DNA of 64,000 nt from NCBI RefSeq assembly GCF_018449515.1, contig NZ_JAAVUQ010000031.1, positions 24,802 to 88,801 of the forward strand. Reading direction: 5' to 3'. Source of the DNA: Caballeronia sp. dw_19. GTDB taxonomy: Bacteria > Pseudomonadota > Gammaproteobacteria > Burkholderiales > Burkholderiaceae. The translations under genes and the position numbers were made by a program. This document shows positions 60,651-64,000 of the stretch, piece after piece (within the stretch, counting starts at the first letter, position 1; every line of letters begins with the position of its first letter). The notes under the pieces were generated by a model. The model saw nothing but the letters and a program-made list of their open reading frames with translations. It was not told where the DNA came from and ran no database searches.

Positions 60651-61442
60651 TCAGGAAGGGAGGCGCACGTCGTCGCCGCGAGCCCAAGCCGCCAGAAACC
60701 GTCGCAGAATTCCTGACGAATAGGCACCGCCCAGCGCATGCAGGAAATCGAGAAAGGATTCGGGCGCGTCGGCGTCGGCGGTATCGGAAACCGTGCGCAC
60801 GACAGCGCACCGGACACCGTGCTCGAAACACACTTGCGCGAGCGCCGCGCCTTCCATCTCGACCGCCAGCGCGTCGGGTAACGCTGCTCGCAGCGCATTC
60901 ACTTCGTTGTGACTGGATACAAACCGGTCGCCGCTCACGATCAGCCCGCGGTGCAATCGCGGCGGATGAACACCAAAACGCGCCTCCAACGCAGCATGTT
61001 CATCGACGAGAAATGCCCTGCATGCTTCTGCCAGCGCGGCATTCAGCGTCGCATCGCCGGGAAAGTGCGCCATGCCCAGCAACGGCACTTCAAAGCGCGG
61101 AAATAACGGCGATGCGTCGAGATCGTGCTGCATCAGCGTTTCACCAATCACGATATCGCCTACACGCACGTCGGCGCGCACGCCGCCGGCCACGCCGGTG
61201 AACACAATGGCGTTCACGCCGAACACGTGAATCAGCGCGCTCGCCGTCGCCGCCGCAGCCACCTTTCCGACGCGCGCGAGCGTGACCACGCACGGCACCC
61301 CATGCGCGATGCCGACGTGATACTCGCGCCGGCCGATGGTTTCGGTACGCACCTCACCGCCCACATGCATCGATTCGATCAGGTCGCCCAGTTCCTGCGG
61401 CAACGCGGCCATGATGCCGAGATAGTTCATGCCCGCAGTCAT
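60651..61442 (-). CDS. mtn: 5'-methylthioadenosine/S-adenosylhomocysteine nucleosidase
   Basis: Enzyme that hydrolyses MTA and SAH to adenine plus a thioribose, recycling products of methylation and polyamine synthesis. It has 263 residues from the ATG at 61440-61442, overlapping the uvrD stop (ATGA). Family signatures: LGIMAALPQELGDLIESM with the catalytic glutamate near the N-terminus, IVFTGVAGGVRADVRVGDIVIGE, VEMEGAALAQVCFEHGVRC, and VRTVSDTAD with the catalytic aspartate. It is coupled to uvrD upstream. Confidence 0.9.
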   Translation of the reverse strand: MTAGMNYLGIMAALPQELGDLIESMHVGGEVRTETIGRREYHVGIAHGVPCVVTLARVGKVAAAATASALIHVFGVNAIVFTGVAGGVRADVRVGDIVIGETLMQHDLDASPLFPRFEVPLLGMAHFPGDATLNAALAEACRAFLVDEHAALEARFGVHPPRLHRGLIVSGDRFVSSHNEVNALRAALPDALAVEMEGAALAQVCFEHGVRCAVVRTVSDTADADAPESFLDFLHALGGAYSSGILRRFLAAWARGDDVRLPS

Positions 61443-63799
61443 TCCACCGCCTGCAGCTTCGCAACCGCCAGCGCGAGCCACTTCTCGCCGTGTCGCTTGA
61501 AGCGGACTTGAGCACGGGCATCGGCGCCGGCCCCTTCGAGTCCGATCACCGTGCCTTCGCCAAACTTGTTGTGAAATACGGCCTGACCGACCTTGAAACC
61601 GGTGTCGGCGGCTCGCTGGTTGTTGGCGAACGCGGGCAATGGCTTGCCGGCATCGGGATCGGCGTACGCGGCGCGTTCCTTGTCGGGCCGTGCGAACCAG
61701 TCGCGGCCCCAGCCGGCGTTATCTGACCGGCCGCCCCAGCGCGCGCCCGCCTCCACCTTCGGTGTGAGCCACTTGAGCGAGCCTTCGGGGAGTTCATCGA
61801 AGAAACGGGAACGGATGTTGTAGCGCGTCTGGCCATGCAACATCCGGCTCTGTGCAAACGACAGATACAGCCGCTCCTTCGCCCGCGTGATCGCCACGTA
61901 CGCAAGCCGGCGTTCCTCTTCGAGCCCGTCGCTTTCCTGCGCGCTGTTCTCGTGCGGGAACAGGCCTTCCTCCAGGCCCGTGATGAACACCGCCATGAAT
62001 TCAAGGCCCTTGGCTGCGTGCACCGTCATCAGTTGCACCGCGTCCTGGCCGGCCTGGGCCTGGTTATCGCCGGCTTCGAGCGATGCGTGCGACAGGAACC
62101 CGGCCAGTGGCGTCATGGTGTCGGGGTTTTGCGCGGGATCGGCGGGGCTTGCCGCGTCGAGCACATCGACGGACGGATCGTCGGTCGTCAAGCCGATTTC
62201 CGGCGCGTTCGTCGCGCCCGGACGAAGCGGAATGGAGCGCGCGGGGGTATCGAGCCCGTAGCCCTCCTCCTGTACGAACGCCGCTGCGGCATTCACCACT
62301 TCCTGCAAGTTCTCCAGCCGGTCCTGACCTTCGCGCTCGTTCTCGTAATGCGTGGCGAGACCGCTTGCGCGAACCACGTATTCCACGGTTTCAGGAAGAC
62401 TCATCTGCTGCGTTTCGGCGCGCATCCTGGCGATCAGTTGCGCAAACGCGCCGATGCTCGAACCCGCCTTGCCCATCACATAGGGAACGGCGGCGGCCAT
62501 CGAACAGTTGTAGAGGCGCGCGGCATCGGCGAGTTGCTCGATCGACCTTGCACCGATCCCGCGCGTCGGAAAATTCACGACGCGAGCGAACGCGGTATCG
62601 TCGTTGGGGTTGTCGATCAGGCGCAGATACGCCAGCGCGTGCTTCACTTCCTGACGCTCGAAGAACCGCAAGCCGCCATACACGCGATACGCAATACCCG
62701 CGTTCACCAGCGTGTGCTCAATGGTCCGCGACTGCGCGTTGCTTCTATACAGGATGGCGATTTCGCTGCGAGCCGCGCCGGCATGGATCATCGACTTGAT
62801 CTCCTCGACGATCCACGCCGCCTCCTGCGTGTCGGTCGCTGCCTCGTACACGCGCACGGGTTCACCGTGGCCGGCGTCGGTACGAAGATTCTTGCCGAGC
62901 CGCCGCGAATTCTTCGCGATCAGGAAGTTGGCGGTATCGAGAATATGACCGTGCGAGCGATAGTTTTGCTCAAGCTTGATCATGTTGCGCACGTGGTACT
63001 CGCGCTCGAAGTCGTGCATGTTGCCGACGTTCGCGCCGCGGAACGCGTAGATGGACTGATCGTCGTCGCCGACTGCGAAGATGGCGTTGTGCTCGCCGGC
63101 CAGCATTTTCAGCCACGCGTATTGCAGCTTGTTCGTGTCCTGGAACTCATCGACCAGGATGTTGCGAAAACGCGCCTGATAGTGCGCGCGCAGCGGCGGA
63201 TTGTGCGCGAGCAGTTCGTAGCAGCGCAGGAGCAGCTCGGGGAAATCGACGACGCCCTCGCGCTGGCATTGCTGCTCGTAGGCCGCGTACAACTCGACGA
63301 ACTTCATGTTGAAGGAATCGGTTGCGTCGACGTCTTTCGGGCGCAGGCCTTGTTCCTTGGCGTTGTTGATGAAGTACTGGAGATTTTTAGCCGGATATTT
63401 CTCGTCGTCGATATTCAGGCCCTTCATCAGGCGTTTGATCGCCGACAACTGGTCGGCGGTATCGAGGATCTGGAAGGTCTGCGGCAGGCCGGCGTCGCGA
63501 AAATGGGCGCGCAGCATGCGGTTGCAGAGGCCGTGAAAGGTGCCGATCCACATGCCGCGGGTGTCGATAGGCATCATCGCGGTCAGGCGCGCCATCATTT
63601 CCTTGGCGGCCTTGTTCGTGAAGGTGACGGCGAGAATTGTTGTGGGCGACGCGAATCCCTGCTGGATCAGCCAGGCGATACGGGTGATGAGTACGCGCGT
63701 CTTGCCGCTGCCCGCGCCCGCGAGGATAAGCGCCGGCTCGTTCGGCAGCGTGACGGCGGCGAGTTGTTCGGGGTTCAGATTGGCGAGCAGATCGGGCAT
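61439..63799 (-). CDS. uvrD: UvrD/Rep-type superfamily I DNA helicase
   Basis: ATP-dependent 3'-5' helicase of 786 residues, acting in nucleotide excision and mismatch repair. All SF1A motifs are visible: LILAGAGSGKTRVL (Walker A, near residue 27), TFTNKAAKEMMARL (Ia), ILVDEFQDTNKLQYAWL (II), GDDDQSIYAFRGA (III), EQNYRSHGHIL (IV), LMTVHAAKGLEF (V) and RLAYVAITRAKERLYLSF (VI). The C-terminal tail has the GEGTVIG Tudor-like segment found in UvrD/PcrA. It is the first gene of a uvrD-mtn pair. Confidence 0.95.
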   Translation of the reverse strand: MPDLLANLNPEQLAAVTLPNEPALILAGAGSGKTRVLITRIAWLIQQGFASPTTILAVTFTNKAAKEMMARLTAMMPIDTRGMWIGTFHGLCNRMLRAHFRDAGLPQTFQILDTADQLSAIKRLMKGLNIDDEKYPAKNLQYFINNAKEQGLRPKDVDATDSFNMKFVELYAAYEQQCQREGVVDFPELLLRCYELLAHNPPLRAHYQARFRNILVDEFQDTNKLQYAWLKMLAGEHNAIFAVGDDDQSIYAFRGANVGNMHDFEREYHVRNMIKLEQNYRSHGHILDTANFLIAKNSRRLGKNLRTDAGHGEPVRVYEAATDTQEAAWIVEEIKSMIHAGAARSEIAILYRSNAQSRTIEHTLVNAGIAYRVYGGLRFFERQEVKHALAYLRLIDNPNDDTAFARVVNFPTRGIGARSIEQLADAARLYNCSMAAAVPYVMGKAGSSIGAFAQLIARMRAETQQMSLPETVEYVVRASGLATHYENEREGQDRLENLQEVVNAAAAFVQEEGYGLDTPARSIPLRPGATNAPEIGLTTDDPSVDVLDAASPADPAQNPDTMTPLAGFLSHASLEAGDNQAQAGQDAVQLMTVHAAKGLEFMAVFITGLEEGLFPHENSAQESDGLEEERRLAYVAITRAKERLYLSFAQSRMLHGQTRYNIRSRFFDELPEGSLKWLTPKVEAGARWGGRSDNAGWGRDWFARPDKERAAYADPDAGKPLPAFANNQRAADTGFKVGQAVFHNKFGEGTVIGLEGAGADARAQVRFKRHGEKWLALAVAKLQAVE

Positions 63800-63825
63800 G
63801 GGGGGAGTTTTCCGGTGGGACGGGT

Positions 63826-63831
63826 ATTATA
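63826..63831 (-). promoter_or_regulatory. -10 box upstream of uvrD
   Basis: TATAAT on the minus strand, 27 bp before the uvrD start codon. No convincing -35 box is visible 17 bp upstream, so the promoter call rests on the -10 box alone. Confidence 0.45.
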
Positions 63832-63874
63832 AATCGTTAGCAGGCGGGGGTCGTTGGCACTCGGGGGGCGGGGG

Positions 63875-63938
63875 GGTCGGGGTTGATGCCGGGGTGGTCG
63901 GTTCTGGGGTTGGCGGTCGGGGTCAATGCCGGGTTGGT
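63875..63938. repeat. Degenerate 24-bp direct repeat in the region upstream of uvrD
   Basis: GGTCGGGGTTGATGCC... and GGTCGGGGTCAATGCC... are two 24-base copies (63875-63898 and 63915-63938) with 21 of 24 matches and a 40-bp period. The area 63840-63940 is strongly G-rich on the plus strand. No coding capacity is evident up to the window edge. Confidence 0.7.
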
Positions 63939-64000
63939 GCTTTCAGCGTTAGTGGTCTGCGAGAGTCGGATTTTCTCTTTATCACTATTAGCCACTGTGC

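Noticed and set aside
61835..63832. 665-codon open frame on the plus strand opposite uvrD
   Set aside because: Antisense shadow of uvrD, whose helicase motifs are complete on the minus strand.

Overview
The window looks like part of the main chromosome of a beta-proteobacterium of the family Burkholderiaceae, probably Paraburkholderia, Caballeronia or a close relative. I base this on high GC content with strong third-position GC, on protein sequences that read like those of this group, and on familiar gene orders: tpiA-secG-tRNA-Leu-nuoA onward, ilvI-ilvH-ilvC-psd-pssA-leuA, and pnp next to rpsO. Almost all of it is housekeeping sequence. I see no insertion sequence, prophage, CRISPR array or rRNA.

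Layout. 1-12.9 kb (minus strand): the complex I operon nuoA to nuoL (nuoL is cut by the left edge), preceded by tRNA-Leu(GAG), secG and tpiA. 13.1-17.1 kb: a quinone oxidoreductase, pnp and rpsO. 17.4-20.5 kb: a periplasmic binding protein, a small lipoprotein and a beta-carbonic anhydrase. 20.6-27.7 kb (minus): branched-chain amino acid genes ilvI-ilvH-ilvC with the phosphatidylethanolamine genes psd-pssA, then leuA with its own leucine-rich leader peptide. 28.0-30.4 kb: an ECF sigma factor operon with DUF3619, DUF3106 and RDD proteins. 30.5-36.8 kb: a methyltransferase, an LpxH-like phosphoesterase with a glycosyltransferase, dgkA, a TetR regulator, a LOG protein and an SDR. 36.8-42 kb (minus): DUF924, AlaX editing protein, truncated haemoglobin, a large FtsX-type permease and DUF4126. 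42.4-45.6 kb: an SMR exporter behind a guanidine-II riboswitch, and a CioAB-type quinol oxidase.

46-55 kb is a signalling block: a degenerate EAL-HDOD protein, a PAS-GGDEF-EAL protein, an HDOD protein and a chemoreceptor. The last three have sequences resembling flagellar sigma-28 promoters upstream, so they may share the motility regulon. 55.3-64 kb: an Fsr-type MFS exporter, a two-gene toxin-antitoxin-like module, prpE, a Fur-box-controlled pair of unknown genes, an MTA/SAH nucleosidase and a UvrD-type helicase.

The most interesting items are: (1) the two-gene module at 56.7-57.5 kb, with a HicA-like small protein, an HTH partner, and a 44-bp palindrome over a near-consensus promoter; (2) the guanidine-II riboswitch at 42.75 kb, where a visible alternative pairing covers the ribosome binding site; (3) an apparently leaderless leucine leader peptide with five rare CTA codons upstream of leuA; (4) the Fur-boxed operon of unknown function at 59.6-60.4 kb; (5) the sigma-28-like promoters and an 11-bp triple repeat in the signalling block. 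All calls come from reading the sequence; no database search was run.
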